A stretch of DNA of 64,000 nt from an uncultured Flavobacteriales bacterium (GTDB lineage Bacteria; Bacteroidota; Bacteroidia; Flavobacteriales; BACL11), in assembly GCA_943789505.1 (NCBI GenBank), contig CALSUJ010000001.1, forward strand, positions 992,001 through 1,056,000. The letters are read 5' to 3'. The notes under the pieces were generated by a model. The model was not told where the DNA came from. It was given only the letters and a program-made list of their open reading frames with translations, and ran no database searches. Shown piece after piece: positions 1 to 10,151 of the stretch. Position 1 is the stretch's first letter; every line of letters starts with the position of its first letter. Position numbers and translations under genes: made by a program.

Positions 1-48
1 AACCCAATCATTGGCTAAGCAATGTAATATAAGTAGGGGTTTTTTCAT
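1..48 (-). pseudogene. 5' end of a duplicate of the neighbouring small secreted protein (window edge)
   Basis: An ATG at 48-46 opens a minus-strand frame (MKKPLLILHCLANDWV) that runs off the window. At DNA level it closely matches the first 47 bases of the gene at 51-323, apart from a one-base insertion and a few substitutions. The insertion puts the second half of the signal peptide in another frame. This is either a decayed tandem copy or a copy with a sequence error. Only 16 codons are visible, so it could also be an unrelated short start. Confidence 0.4.
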
Positions 49-50
49 TG

Positions 51-323
51 TTAATCTATTGTTTTAATTATTTGTAATGAATCCTTTGGTTGAATTATTT
101 TCCATTTTATAAATTGTGTGTTATTCCAATCAATACTATCTTTTTTAGTAGAAATTTTAAATTCACCATTAGGAGTATAAAAATTATCCTTGCTCAGGTA
201 TTCAAAGGTATATTCTAATACAGTATTTATTGCAGCATCCATACTACTTCCCATCTGATTTGAGTTTTGTTGCCCAAACCCAATCATTGGTAAAGCAATA
301 AATATAAGTAGTATTTTTTTCAT
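51..323 (-). CDS. small secreted protein of unknown function
   Basis: Ninety residues. The start has a clear signal peptide: MKK, then a hydrophobic stretch LLIFIALPMIGFG, with probable cleavage before QQNSNQ. The mature part of about 70 residues is polar with several Lys-Asp-Ser stretches and no cysteine or catalytic motif. I do not recognise a family. It lies just downstream of priA on the same strand (23 bases between genes), and a partial copy of its 5' end follows at the window edge, so it may belong to a small tandem family. Confidence 0.6.
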   Translation of the reverse strand: MKKILLIFIALPMIGFGQQNSNQMGSSMDAAINTVLEYTFEYLSKDNFYTPNGEFKISTKKDSIDWNNTQFIKWKIIQPKDSLQIIKTID

Positions 324-346
324 CTTAGTTGTTCAAAAATACAAAA

Positions 347-2791
347 TTAAACTGGATCAACATCTAAAATAAAACGCACTGCTTTATAGTCAGCATGATT
401 TTTCATTTTTTCTATAATCGTATGTAAGATACTTTTAGCTTCAGAAATTGAAGCCTCATGTTCTATTTTTAACAATACATTCTTGTGGTAATAATTCCGT
501 ATTCTAGAAATAGAAGGATATTCGGGGCCCAAAACTCTATTACCAAAACTCTTACGCATTAAATCCACTAAAGCGTTAGCAGTTTCATCCAATTTTCTTT
601 GGTTTTTATGTTTCAAAGTAATTCCAATTAAACGGTTGTAAGGTGGATAAGAAAACAACTTTCTTTCTTGCACTTGCTGACGAATAAAACTAGTATAATC
701 ATTTGCTTTTAACAACCCAAACATCTCATGTTCTTCATCATAAGTTTGCACTAACACCTGCCCTTGTTGTCCTTTTCGACCAGCTCTACCTGCAACTTGC
801 ATCATTAGCTGAAAAGCCCTTTCGTAAGCTCTGAAATCAGGAAAATGCAACATACTATCTGCATTCAATATCCCAACCAAAGCAACATTATCAAAATCCA
901 AACCCTTAGTAACCATTTGTGTTCCTACTAATATATCTATCCTACCCTGTTCAAAATCAGTAATTATCTGCTGATGTGCATTTTTCCCCCTTGTAGTATC
1001 ATAATCCATACGCTTAGTTACATAAGTGGGTAGCAATTCCTTCAAACTTTCTTCAATCTGCTCAGTACCAAAACCCTTGTCACTAAAATCTTTAGCGCTG
1101 CAGCTAGGGCAAAACTCTGGCACCTGCTCAGTATATCCGCAGTAATGACACTTTAACTGATTATTCCATTTATGATAAGTCAGGCTAACATCACAAGCAT
1201 TACAATTAGGCGTATATGCACAAGTACCACAACTAAGCACTGGCGAATACCCTCTCCTATTCTGAAATAAAATAACTTGCTTTCCTGCTTCTAAAGTTTC
1301 GGTAATAGTACTTAGCATTTTGGGTGCAAACTGCTGAGTCATCTGTTTTTTAAGATGGGCTTTTCGTATATCTATCGTTTGGATTTTTGGCAGAGCAATA
1401 CCAGCAAAACGTGTGTGCATTTCTACCAAAGCATATTTTCCTGTTTTGGCATTATAATAACTCTCCACACAAGGTGTGGCAGAACCCAACAATACTTTTG
1501 CTTTATGCAAATGAGCCAGATAAATAGCTGCATCCCTAGCATGATATCTTGGTGCAGGTTGGTGTTGTTTAAAGGAAGAATCATGTTCCTCATCAACAAT
1601 TATAAGCCCTAAATTATTAAAAGGTAAAAATAATGCTGACCTAGCTCCCAACATAATTGGATATTGAGTTTTTTTCTTATCCTTTTCCTGTACTGCTTTC
1701 CAAACTTCTACTCGCTCTCCATTATTCAAATGAGAATGAGTAATTCCCACTTTATTGCCAAAATGCTTTTGCAAACGCTTAATAATTTGGGTAGTCAAAG
1801 CAATTTCAGGTAACAAATACAATACCTGCTTCCCTTGTTTCAATTGCTGTTCAATTAACTTTATATATAGTTCTGTTTTTCCGGATGAAGTAACACCATG
1901 CAAAAGACATACTTCCTTTTCTTTAAAAGCTAACTCGATTTCTTCCAAAGCTTTTTGCTGAAAGTCCGCCAACTGTTTATCTTCAATTAATTCCTGGCTC
2001 GATTTTAACAAACGACTTATCCCTTCTTGCTCAATTATAAAGATTTCTTTTTTCACTAAAGCATTAAAAATAGCTCTACTTAATCCTACTTTTTTTAACA
2101 AGTCAGCAACTATCCATTTTTTGTTAGGATTTCCTTTACTTAACTGCTGAAAAGTTTTAACAAATTCCAACTGCTTAGTACTTAATTTTATATTTTCTAA
2201 TAATTCATCACTTGCTATAAAGCGGACTATTTTTACTACTTTTTCTTTGTACTTATCGTGTAAATCCTCTTTTATTTGCACCACTTCCTTACGGATAAGT
2301 TCGTTAATAAAGGAAAAAATATTTTTAACAGGAATCAGCTTAGCTATGTCAGCTATGTTTAACTCTTCTTGGTGGCTAAGTGCATTCAATAGCAAATTTT
2401 CTTCTGGTTTCAAGTGCTCAATATCTCCATCAAAATCAGGATGTACTATCACCTTGGATTCACTTGCCAACTTTAAGGAAGAAGGTAAAGCTGCATGCAT
2501 TACATCCCCCAAGTTACACATATAATAGGAAGCTATCCAATCCCAAAATTTAAGCTGAATACTATTTACAACAGGAGGTTCATCCAAAATAGCCAAAAGA
2601 GGCTTTGCTTCATACTCAATTGGTTTTATATCGTGCACCTGTTTTATAATAGCAGCATACAATTTTCGGACCCCAAACTGAACGACTACCCTTTGCCCAA
2701 CTAATAAGTTCTCTTGGTCAGTACTATATGTAAATGTACCTTTAAGTGGTAAAGGTAAAATAACATCAATATATTTTAAGGGACTAAACAT
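347..2791 (-). CDS. priA: primosomal protein N' (replication restart helicase PriA)
   Basis: PriA is the cytoplasmic DEXH helicase that recognises abandoned forks and reloads the replicative helicase. The protein shows the N-terminal 3'-DNA-binding region, a Walker A motif (GVTSSGKTE, about residues 299-307), the DEEH box (about 400), the GSATP motif, and eight cysteines in four pairs (about residues 521-564) that bind two zincs between the helicase lobes. The late helicase motif QVAGRAGR is present. About 814 residues is normal. I chose ATG 2791 (MFSPLKYIDV) over an upstream TTG at 2800 because family members begin close to this sequence. It is divergent from the MbnP-like gene at 2961. Confidence 0.96.
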   Translation of the reverse strand: MFSPLKYIDVILPLPLKGTFTYSTDQENLLVGQRVVVQFGVRKLYAAIIKQVHDIKPIEYEAKPLLAILDEPPVVNSIQLKFWDWIASYYMCNLGDVMHAALPSSLKLASESKVIVHPDFDGDIEHLKPEENLLLNALSHQEELNIADIAKLIPVKNIFSFINELIRKEVVQIKEDLHDKYKEKVVKIVRFIASDELLENIKLSTKQLEFVKTFQQLSKGNPNKKWIVADLLKKVGLSRAIFNALVKKEIFIIEQEGISRLLKSSQELIEDKQLADFQQKALEEIELAFKEKEVCLLHGVTSSGKTELYIKLIEQQLKQGKQVLYLLPEIALTTQIIKRLQKHFGNKVGITHSHLNNGERVEVWKAVQEKDKKKTQYPIMLGARSALFLPFNNLGLIIVDEEHDSSFKQHQPAPRYHARDAAIYLAHLHKAKVLLGSATPCVESYYNAKTGKYALVEMHTRFAGIALPKIQTIDIRKAHLKKQMTQQFAPKMLSTITETLEAGKQVILFQNRRGYSPVLSCGTCAYTPNCNACDVSLTYHKWNNQLKCHYCGYTEQVPEFCPSCSAKDFSDKGFGTEQIEESLKELLPTYVTKRMDYDTTRGKNAHQQIITDFEQGRIDILVGTQMVTKGLDFDNVALVGILNADSMLHFPDFRAYERAFQLMMQVAGRAGRKGQQGQVLVQTYDEEHEMFGLLKANDYTSFIRQQVQERKLFSYPPYNRLIGITLKHKNQRKLDETANALVDLMRKSFGNRVLGPEYPSISRIRNYYHKNVLLKIEHEASISEAKSILHTIIEKMKNHADYKAVRFILDVDPV

Positions 2792-2900
2792 TAAAAGCAA
2801 AGATGAATATTTAGTTTTAAAAATAACAATACTGGTACATGGAAATTACCAACAATATTTGAATACATAAGATTAGTATTTATTGTATGAGTGGAAACAG

Positions 2901-2930
2901 TTTTATATTCTTAAAAAATTCCTAAATTTG
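2901..2930 (+). promoter_or_regulatory. Bacteroidota-type promoter of the MbnP-like gene
   Basis: TAAATTTG at 2923-2930 matches the TAnnTTTG (-7) consensus exactly. A T-rich TTTT at 2901-2904 sits 18 bases upstream, where the -33 TTTG should be. Transcription would start near 2935, just inside the (AAT)n tract. Confidence 0.5.
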
Positions 2931-2931
2931 C

Positions 2932-3692
<761 letters not shown>

Positions 3693-3694
3693 AT

Positions 3695-4783
3695 ATGAAA
3701 AGTCTGATATATCTTCTATTAGGTGCAATTTTAATTATTTCTTGCAAAAAAGATTTAGCACCTATCAGTGGATGTACTGATAATATTGCCATAAATTATA
3801 ATCCAAATGCGATAACTGAAGATCAAAGTTGCAACTATTTTAGTACTACCCCATATGTTATTGAAACTCCATACGGATTTCCTGATATGAAAATTCCATC
3901 CGACAATCCAATGACAGTTGAGGGAATTGCTTTAGGAGAAAAACTATTTAAGGATCCAATACTAAGCGCCGATAACACTCAAGCCTGTATAAATTGTCAT
4001 CAACAAAATTTTTCTTTTTCAGACCCTAATCAATTTAGCACAGGAATTGATAATATTCAAGGCAATAGAAACGCCTCTGCATTAATAAATCTAGGTTGGA
4101 ATACAAGTTTTAATTGGGATGGCAGCTCTTTAACTTTAGAAGAGCAAGCATTTGAACCAGTTACCAACTCTATTGAAATGCATAATACTTGGATGAATGT
4201 AGAACAAGAACTGAATTCCCATATTGATTATCCTTTTCTATTTAAGCAGGCTTTTAACATTAATTACATTGATTCAAGTCATGTTGTAAAGGCAATTGCT
4301 CAATTTGAAAGAACTCTTATCTCAACAAATAGCAAACTTGATAGATACCTAAAAAATGAAGAACAACTTACAATTTCTGAATTAAATGGATATGCTATAT
4401 TTAACACAGAAAAAGGAGATTGCTTTCATTGTCATAGTACAAATATGTTTATGGATAATCTGTTTCATAATAACGGACTGGACATAGAACCTTTTATTGA
4501 CATTGGACGAGCAAAAGTAACATCAAACCCTTTAGATAATGGTAAATTTAAAACACCTACTTTAAGAAATGTTGAGATGACTGCACCATATATGCATGAT
4601 GGAAGGTTCGCCACTTTAGAAGAAGTAGTTGAACATTATGATTCTGGAGGGAAATATTCAACAACTGTAGATCCATTAATGAAAAAATTAGGTGTTGGTT
4701 TGCAATTGTCTAACCAAGAAAAAAAAGATTTAGTTGCCTATTTAAAAACCCTAACTGATAATGAATTTATTGGTAGTGATTAA
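3695..4783 (+). CDS. di-haem cytochrome c peroxidase / MauG-MbnH family lipoprotein
   Basis: A 362-residue lipoprotein (ILIISC, Cys17) with two CxxCH haem-binding motifs, CINCH at 98-102 and CFHCH at 243-247, and the late family signature TPTLRNVEMTAPYMHDG (about 287-303). This is the bacterial cytochrome c peroxidase/MauG superfamily: two c-type haems in the periplasm or on the outer membrane, reducing peroxide or oxidising a protein partner. Just after the lipid anchor (about 26-48) is a GCTD...NYNPNA...SC module, a short repeat common in secreted Bacteroidota proteins. Two bases separate it from the MbnP-like gene, so the two are surely co-transcribed. That context favours an MbnH-like role over plain peroxide scavenging. 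Confidence 0.85.
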   Translation: MKSLIYLLLGAILIISCKKDLAPISGCTDNIAINYNPNAITEDQSCNYFSTTPYVIETPYGFPDMKIPSDNPMTVEGIALGEKLFKDPILSADNTQACINCHQQNFSFSDPNQFSTGIDNIQGNRNASALINLGWNTSFNWDGSSLTLEEQAFEPVTNSIEMHNTWMNVEQELNSHIDYPFLFKQAFNINYIDSSHVVKAIAQFERTLISTNSKLDRYLKNEEQLTISELNGYAIFNTEKGDCFHCHSTNMFMDNLFHNNGLDIEPFIDIGRAKVTSNPLDNGKFKTPTLRNVEMTAPYMHDGRFATLEEVVEHYDSGGKYSTTVDPLMKKLGVGLQLSNQEKKDLVAYLKTLTDNEFIGSD

Positions 4784-4798
4784 TCAATGATTTTTCAT

Positions 4799-4806
4799 TA
4801 AATTTG
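4799..4806 (+). promoter_or_regulatory. possible -7 box upstream of the first M43 protease
   Basis: TAAATTTG matches TAnnTTTG and lies 18 bases before the TTG start at 4825. No good -33 TTTG sits at the expected distance, so this may be a weak internal promoter. Confidence 0.35.
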
Positions 4807-4824
4807 CAATCCTAAAAATTAATT

Positions 4825-6669
4825 TTGAAACAACTATTTTTTTTATTTCTTTTCACAAGTACAATTCTTTTAGCTCAAGAAAAGAATTGCGGAAGTAATT
4901 TGCGACTCAATAAGTACTATAAAACAAACCCTGAAGCAAAAAAAATTCGTTCAACACTAGAAGAAAAAACTACTAAATTCCAAATTCAAAAGGAAATAAA
5001 CACTACTATTCCAGTTGTAGTACATGTAGTTTATAAAAATGGAAACGAAAATATTTCAAATGCTCAAATTCAAAGTCAGCTAGATGTACTTAACAAGGAT
5101 TTTACTCGCACCAATACTGATGCATTTAATACTCCTGCTGATTTTTTACCAGTGGTATCTAATACACAAATTAACTTTTGTTTAGCACAACAATCTCCTA
5201 AAGGAAACCCAACAAACGGTATTATAAGAAAACAAACCACTACCAATTCCTTTCCACTTTTCGGAAATGCAATTTATTATGATTCACTTGGAGGAAGTAC
5301 TGCCTGGAATACTCAAAAATACTTAAATATTTGGGTAGCCGAAATAGAAAATGGAATACTTGGTTGGGCACAATTTCCTGCAGCAGGAGATACTAATACA
5401 GATGGTGTCGTTATTGATTTTGAGCATTTCGGAACAATTGGAACTGCAATATACCCTTATGATTTAGGACGTACAGCTACCCATGAAGTTGGACATTGGT
5501 TTAACCTTTATCACATTTGGGGGGATAACAGTTGTGGAAACGATTATGTGAACGATACACCAATACAAGAACAAGGAAACTTTGGTTGCAAAATACATCC
5601 TCACATAAGTTGTAATAACTCAGGCGATATGTTCATGAACTTTATGGACTACACAAATGATGCTTGCATGAATTCATTTACTGAGGGACAAAAAGATAGA
5701 ATTTGGTCAAGCATCAGTAATTGGCGAACTGGCTTACTTACTTCTAATGGTTGCGTGCCTACAACTATCCCCAACAGTGATGCAGGAATTATTTCAATTA
5801 TTGAACCAAATAACCAGAACTCAAATTGCGCAAGTCCTATTTACCCTAAAGTAGTCCTTAAAAATTATGGTCTTACTAACTTAAATACGGTTACAATTGA
5901 ATACAACATCAACAATAACAACAGCACCTATTATAGCTGGAACGGAGACCTTGAAACTAATGAACAAGACACTATTTTACTTTCAGCATTGAGTAGTACA
6001 GGTACTTCTCATTTATTAAATGTTAGCACCCAAAATCCTAACAACTCTACTGATATAAATCCAAGCAATGATAAGGAAACAAAAATTTTTTCATCTATCA
6101 GTGGCGAACAAGTTCAACTCAATATTATGACTGATAATTACGCATTAGAAACTTCTTGGATATTGCTTGATCAGAATAATAATACTATAGATAGTGGAGA
6201 TAGTTTAACAAACAATACACTTTATCAAAATAACTACTGCTTAGCTTACGAGTGTTATAAATTTGTAATTAATGATAGTCATGGAGATGGATTTTGTTGC
6301 AATTTTGGAAATGGAAACTTTTCAGTCACATCTAGTATTGTAAATAATCAGTACGTACAAAACGTGCCATTTACTTTTACTGATACATCTTATTTTTGTC
6401 TTGGTAATACAATATTAACTGAAAAAAATGAATCCTTTAAAATACACCCAAATCCAACTAATGGAAACTTATGGATAAATGCTGATTTAACACACAACAA
6501 CAACACTCCTATATTTGCACGCATTTTAAATAACTTAGGTCAAAGTGTTTTATCTACCAAAATAGTAAATAACAAAATAGATTTAAGTCATTTAAATAAT
6601 GGTGTTTACCAGATATTAATTGAAACAGAAACAAAACAATATATTCATAAAATAATAATTCAAAAATGA
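4825..6669 (+). CDS. secreted M43 (PAPP-A/cytophagalysin) zinc metalloprotease with T9SS sorting domain
   Basis: 614 residues. The start codon is TTG; no ATG precedes the obvious signal peptide (KQLFFLFLFTSTILLAQ). The pro-region carries PVVVHVVY and the catalytic domain the extended zinc motif HEVGHWFNLYH (His220, Glu221, His224, His230), followed by a Met-turn in MFMNFMDY (about 270). A middle region of about 230 residues looks like beta-sandwich CARDB-type modules. The last ~75 residues (HPNPTNGNLWIN...GVYQILIE...KIIIQK) are a type A T9SS sorting domain, so the enzyme should be exported through the outer membrane and anchored or released. It overlaps the next protease gene by four bases. 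Confidence 0.92.
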   Translation: MKQLFFLFLFTSTILLAQEKNCGSNLRLNKYYKTNPEAKKIRSTLEEKTTKFQIQKEINTTIPVVVHVVYKNGNENISNAQIQSQLDVLNKDFTRTNTDAFNTPADFLPVVSNTQINFCLAQQSPKGNPTNGIIRKQTTTNSFPLFGNAIYYDSLGGSTAWNTQKYLNIWVAEIENGILGWAQFPAAGDTNTDGVVIDFEHFGTIGTAIYPYDLGRTATHEVGHWFNLYHIWGDNSCGNDYVNDTPIQEQGNFGCKIHPHISCNNSGDMFMNFMDYTNDACMNSFTEGQKDRIWSSISNWRTGLLTSNGCVPTTIPNSDAGIISIIEPNNQNSNCASPIYPKVVLKNYGLTNLNTVTIEYNINNNNSTYYSWNGDLETNEQDTILLSALSSTGTSHLLNVSTQNPNNSTDINPSNDKETKIFSSISGEQVQLNIMTDNYALETSWILLDQNNNTIDSGDSLTNNTLYQNNYCLAYECYKFVINDSHGDGFCCNFGNGNFSVTSSIVNNQYVQNVPFTFTDTSYFCLGNTILTEKNESFKIHPNPTNGNLWINADLTHNNNTPIFARILNNLGQSVLSTKIVNNKIDLSHLNNGVYQILIETETKQYIHKIIIQK

Positions 6670-8021
6670 AAAAAATAGCAATTTTTACACTCTCTATAAT
6701 CATAAGTTTACAAGTTACAGCTCAAGAAAATTACAAAAAATGTCTAACCACTCCATTAGTTGAAAAAGAACTTATTGGCAACTCTGATTATGCAAAATCA
6801 AGAGCAAATATAATTTCTGAAAATAAAATATGGATAAAAAATAATTCAAAAGAAAAGAACATAATAAATATTCCTGTAGTCGTTCACATTATTCACAGAA
6901 ATACTTATACACAAATAGGTCAAGGAAACAATATCTCTAATGCTCAGATTGAAGATGCATTAAAAATATTAAATGAAGATTATAGCAAGACAAACCCTGA
7001 ACACCCAACCCCTCCACGAAATACATTCATAAATTATTGGGGAAATCCTGATATGAAATTTTGCCTAGCAACTACTGATCCTGATGGTAATCCAACAAAT
7101 GGAATAACAAGAACATCAACTACAAAATTATCTTTTGATGCTGATACCGAAAGTAATGAGATGAAGCGTGTTTGGTCTGGAGGTATAGACGCTTGGGATC
7201 CTTCTAAGTACTTAAATATTTGGGTATGTAACCTTAGCAATTCTGGTGGTGGTGGAATGACTTTAGGATATGCATATCTTCCAGGACTTTCAGGTAGCAA
7301 TCTTTATAAAGATGGATTAGTAATTGACTATCAGTATTTTGGAACTATTGGAGGCGCATCATCAAGTAGTGATGGAAGAACTGCAACGCATGAAATAGGT
7401 CATTATTTAGGGCTTAACCACACTTTTGCTGAAGGTGGGATTTGGAATGGCTTTCCTTACGGATGTGCTGACTCACAGGGAAATTTAATTTGTTGTGATA
7501 ATGATAATGATAATGTAGATGACACGCCTGCTGCAAAAGATATTTACTTTGGAAATGTTATATCAAGCACTAACAACAATACCTGTGATGATACATTTTA
7601 TGGTTTTAGCACTGACTTGCTAGATATGGATGAAAACTTTATGTCCTACGCATCAACCGCATGGATGTTTACTGATGATCAAATCAATGTAATGAATGCT
7701 ACTTTAAATGGTTATCGTTCATCATTAAAAAACTCAACTGTAAGCATGAATTGTGATGGATCAGTTGGAACAGGTTTAAATAATTATCAGTTAGAAAACC
7801 TAAACATTTACCCTAACCCAACACTTGGAAAATTAAATATTGTTTCAGCTGATAAAATCAATACCTTAAGTATTACAAATATTATTGGTAAAGAGATATT
7901 ATTTGCTAAAGATATTTCAGCAAATACCATTGATTTTTCATCCTACGAAAGTGGAGTTTATTTTATCAATATCAGCACTGATAAAGGGACACATATTGAA
8001 AAAATTATTCTTACTAAATAA
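6666..8021 (+). CDS. second secreted M43 zinc metalloprotease with T9SS sorting domain
   Basis: 451 residues, a paralogue of the preceding gene. Signal peptide (KKIAIFTLSIIISLQVTAQ), pro-region with PVVVHIIHRN, zinc motif HEIGHYLGLNH (His242, Glu243, His246, His252), Cys-rich insert after it, Met-turn region near FMSYAS, and a T9SS tail (IYPNPTLGKLNI...GVYFINIS...KIILTK). It lacks the long middle region of its neighbour, so it is essentially catalytic domain plus sorting tail. The start overlaps the upstream stop (ATGA) and its own stop overlaps the mqnE start (TAATG), suggesting translational coupling on both sides. Likely substrates are extracellular peptides; nothing in the sequence names one. 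Confidence 0.92.
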   Translation: MKKIAIFTLSIIISLQVTAQENYKKCLTTPLVEKELIGNSDYAKSRANIISENKIWIKNNSKEKNIINIPVVVHIIHRNTYTQIGQGNNISNAQIEDALKILNEDYSKTNPEHPTPPRNTFINYWGNPDMKFCLATTDPDGNPTNGITRTSTTKLSFDADTESNEMKRVWSGGIDAWDPSKYLNIWVCNLSNSGGGGMTLGYAYLPGLSGSNLYKDGLVIDYQYFGTIGGASSSSDGRTATHEIGHYLGLNHTFAEGGIWNGFPYGCADSQGNLICCDNDNDNVDDTPAAKDIYFGNVISSTNNNTCDDTFYGFSTDLLDMDENFMSYASTAWMFTDDQINVMNATLNGYRSSLKNSTVSMNCDGSVGTGLNNYQLENLNIYPNPTLGKLNIVSADKINTLSITNIIGKEILFAKDISANTIDFSSYESGVYFINISTDKGTHIEKIILTK

Positions 8022-9139
8022 TGCTAAAAACTAACCTAATTATTGAACAGTTGACTAGTGGGTTAAAACCAATTGTTAAGAAGATAATTAATCAAGAAAG
8101 AATAACTGAAGAAGAAGGAATTAAGCTTTATAATGAGGCTTCAATTTCTCTTTTAGGAACACTAGCAAATGCTATTCGAGAAACAAAAAATGGAAACCAT
8201 ACTTACTTCAATAAAAACATTCATATTGAACCTACTAATATTTGTGTTTTTGATTGTAAGTTTTGTTCTTACTCAAGGTTATTGAGTAAAAAATCAGAAG
8301 CTTGGGAGTATACTATTGATGAAATGGTTGAAATCTTACAAAAATATGAAGGAAAAGAGATTACTGAAGTTCACCTTGTAGGTGGAGTTCACCCAAAAAT
8401 GGGCTTGCATTATTTTATTGAACTTATAAAAAAGATAAAAGCATTACGCCCTGACATACATGTAAAAGCATTTACTGCTGTAGAGTTAGAATACATGTGT
8501 CGAAAAGCTAAAGTAAGTTACAGTGAAGGATTATCAATGCTAAAAGAAGCAGGACAAGGTTCATTACCTGGAGGTGGTGCCGAAATTTTTGATGAAGAGG
8601 TAAGAAATATAATCTGTAAAGATAAATGTACGGCCGAACAATGGTTAGCAATACATGAAGCGGCTCACAACTTAGGAATGCCTTCCAATGCAACAATCCT
8701 ATATGGACATATTGAAGAACCAAAACATATTGTTGACCACATGAGTAGGTTAAGAAAACTGCAAGATAAAACGAATGGTTTCAACACTTTTATTCCTTTG
8801 AAATACCGAAATGGAAATAACCAAATGTCACACATAAAGGAAGTTAATGTTGTTGATGACATAAGGCTATATGCCTTTGCAAGAATTTTTATGGACAACT
8901 TCAATCACTTAAAGGCCTATTGGCCAATGATTGGAAAAAGAACTACACAAAACTTATTGGCTTTTGGAGTTGATGATATTGATGGAACAATTGATGATAC
9001 TACTAAAATTTACTCTATGGCAGGTGTAGAAGACCAAAACCCAACAATGAGTACTGAAGAAATTGTAGCTTTAATTAAAGCAGTTGGCCGCACACCAATA
9101 GAAAGAGATACTGTTTACAATACGATTAAAAAATATTAA
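8021..9139 (+). CDS. mqnE: aminofutalosine synthase MqnE (radical SAM)
   Basis: Radical SAM enzyme of the futalosine route to menaquinone. It joins chorismate-derived 3-[(1-carboxyvinyl)oxy]benzoate with adenosine to give aminofutalosine. Visible features are NIHIEPTNICVFDCKFCSY with the [4Fe-4S] cysteines C75, C79 and C82, the MqnE hallmark GSLPGGGAEIFDEEVR, and NATILYGHIEEPKHIVDH. 372 residues is normal. The HIEPTN and GGGAEIFDEEVR blocks distinguish it from the related MqnC. The start codon shares a base with the upstream protease stop, an odd pairing of a cofactor enzyme with secreted proteases. Other mqn genes are not in the window. Confidence 0.93.
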   Translation: MLKTNLIIEQLTSGLKPIVKKIINQERITEEEGIKLYNEASISLLGTLANAIRETKNGNHTYFNKNIHIEPTNICVFDCKFCSYSRLLSKKSEAWEYTIDEMVEILQKYEGKEITEVHLVGGVHPKMGLHYFIELIKKIKALRPDIHVKAFTAVELEYMCRKAKVSYSEGLSMLKEAGQGSLPGGGAEIFDEEVRNIICKDKCTAEQWLAIHEAAHNLGMPSNATILYGHIEEPKHIVDHMSRLRKLQDKTNGFNTFIPLKYRNGNNQMSHIKEVNVVDDIRLYAFARIFMDNFNHLKAYWPMIGKRTTQNLLAFGVDDIDGTIDDTTKIYSMAGVEDQNPTMSTEEIVALIKAVGRTPIERDTVYNTIKKY

Positions 9140-9142
9140 ACT

Positions 9143-10150
9143 TTAAAGCTGTTGATGATTGGCGTATTTACGCCATTTTTCAATTAGCAGCTGCATATCC
9201 TCTGCTAAGTCAGAATCAAATAAAACTTCCTTATTAGTTGTAGGATGTGCAAACCCTAATGATTTTGCATGTAAAGCTTGTCTATCACATATTTTAAAAC
9301 AATTATGTACAAACTGCTTGTATTTTGTAAAGGTTGTTCCTTTTAAAATACGATCACCTCCATATTCTTCATCATTGAAAAGCGGATGTCCAATAAATTT
9401 AAAATGGGCTCTAATCTGATGTGTTCTACCTGTTTCTAGTTTACACTCAATTAAAGTTGTATAGCCAAAACGTTCAAGCACTTTATAGTGAGAAACTGCA
9501 TGCTTCCCATATTCTCCATCAGGAAAGACATCCATTATTTTTCTGTTTTTTAAACTCCTACCAATATGTCCAGTTATAGTTCCTTCTTCCTGCTTTACGT
9601 CACCCCAAACTAATGCAATATATTTTCTATTCAAATCTCTATCTTCAAACTTTTTAGCCAAAGTAGTCATACTTCTTTCAGTTTTGGCAATCACTAAAAT
9701 TCCAGAAGTATTCTTATCGATCCTATGCACTAAACCAGGTCTATCCTCTTCTCCCATATTAGGCAAATTCTGAAAATGAAAAGCTAAAGCATTTACAAGA
9801 GTACCATCATAATTTCCAAATCCAGGATGAACAACCATACCTGCTTCCTTATTTACAATTAATAAATCATTATCCTCATACATAATATTAATTGGAATAT
9901 CTTGAGGTAATAATTCGTTTTTTTCCTGAGGAAAATCATACACGACCGTCACAACATCATTTCCTTTCACTTTATAGTTGGACTTCACAACCGAATCATT
10001 AACCCTTACATTACCTGCTTTTACAGCTTGTTGAATCTTTGATCGAGTTGAAAACTCAACAAAATTTTGTAAATATCTATCCACTCTTAAAGGATTTTGC
10101 CCTTTGTCAGCAACAAATTTATAGTGTTCAAACTCTTTACCCTCTCCCAT
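9143..10150 (-). CDS. rluD: 23S rRNA pseudouridine synthase, RluD family
   Basis: An S4 RNA-binding domain (about residues 20-75, VDRYLQNFVEFSTRSKIQQ) is followed by the pseudouridine synthase domain. The catalytic motif HRIDKNTSG contains the nucleophilic aspartate at about 145, and the LETGRTHQIRAHF motif is present. Expected role: pseudouridines in helix 69 of 23S rRNA (positions 1911/1915/1917). About 335 residues. I chose ATG 10150; an upstream TTG at 10159 would overlap the T9SS gene. It is the last gene of a three-gene minus-strand run with the PASTA protein, and its stop faces mqnE three bases away with no visible terminator. Confidence 0.93.
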   Translation of the reverse strand: MGEGKEFEHYKFVADKGQNPLRVDRYLQNFVEFSTRSKIQQAVKAGNVRVNDSVVKSNYKVKGNDVVTVVYDFPQEKNELLPQDIPINIMYEDNDLLIVNKEAGMVVHPGFGNYDGTLVNALAFHFQNLPNMGEEDRPGLVHRIDKNTSGILVIAKTERSMTTLAKKFEDRDLNRKYIALVWGDVKQEEGTITGHIGRSLKNRKIMDVFPDGEYGKHAVSHYKVLERFGYTTLIECKLETGRTHQIRAHFKFIGHPLFNDEEYGGDRILKGTTFTKYKQFVHNCFKICDRQALHAKSLGFAHPTTNKEVLFDSDLAEDMQLLIEKWRKYANHQQL

Positions 10151-10151
10151 T

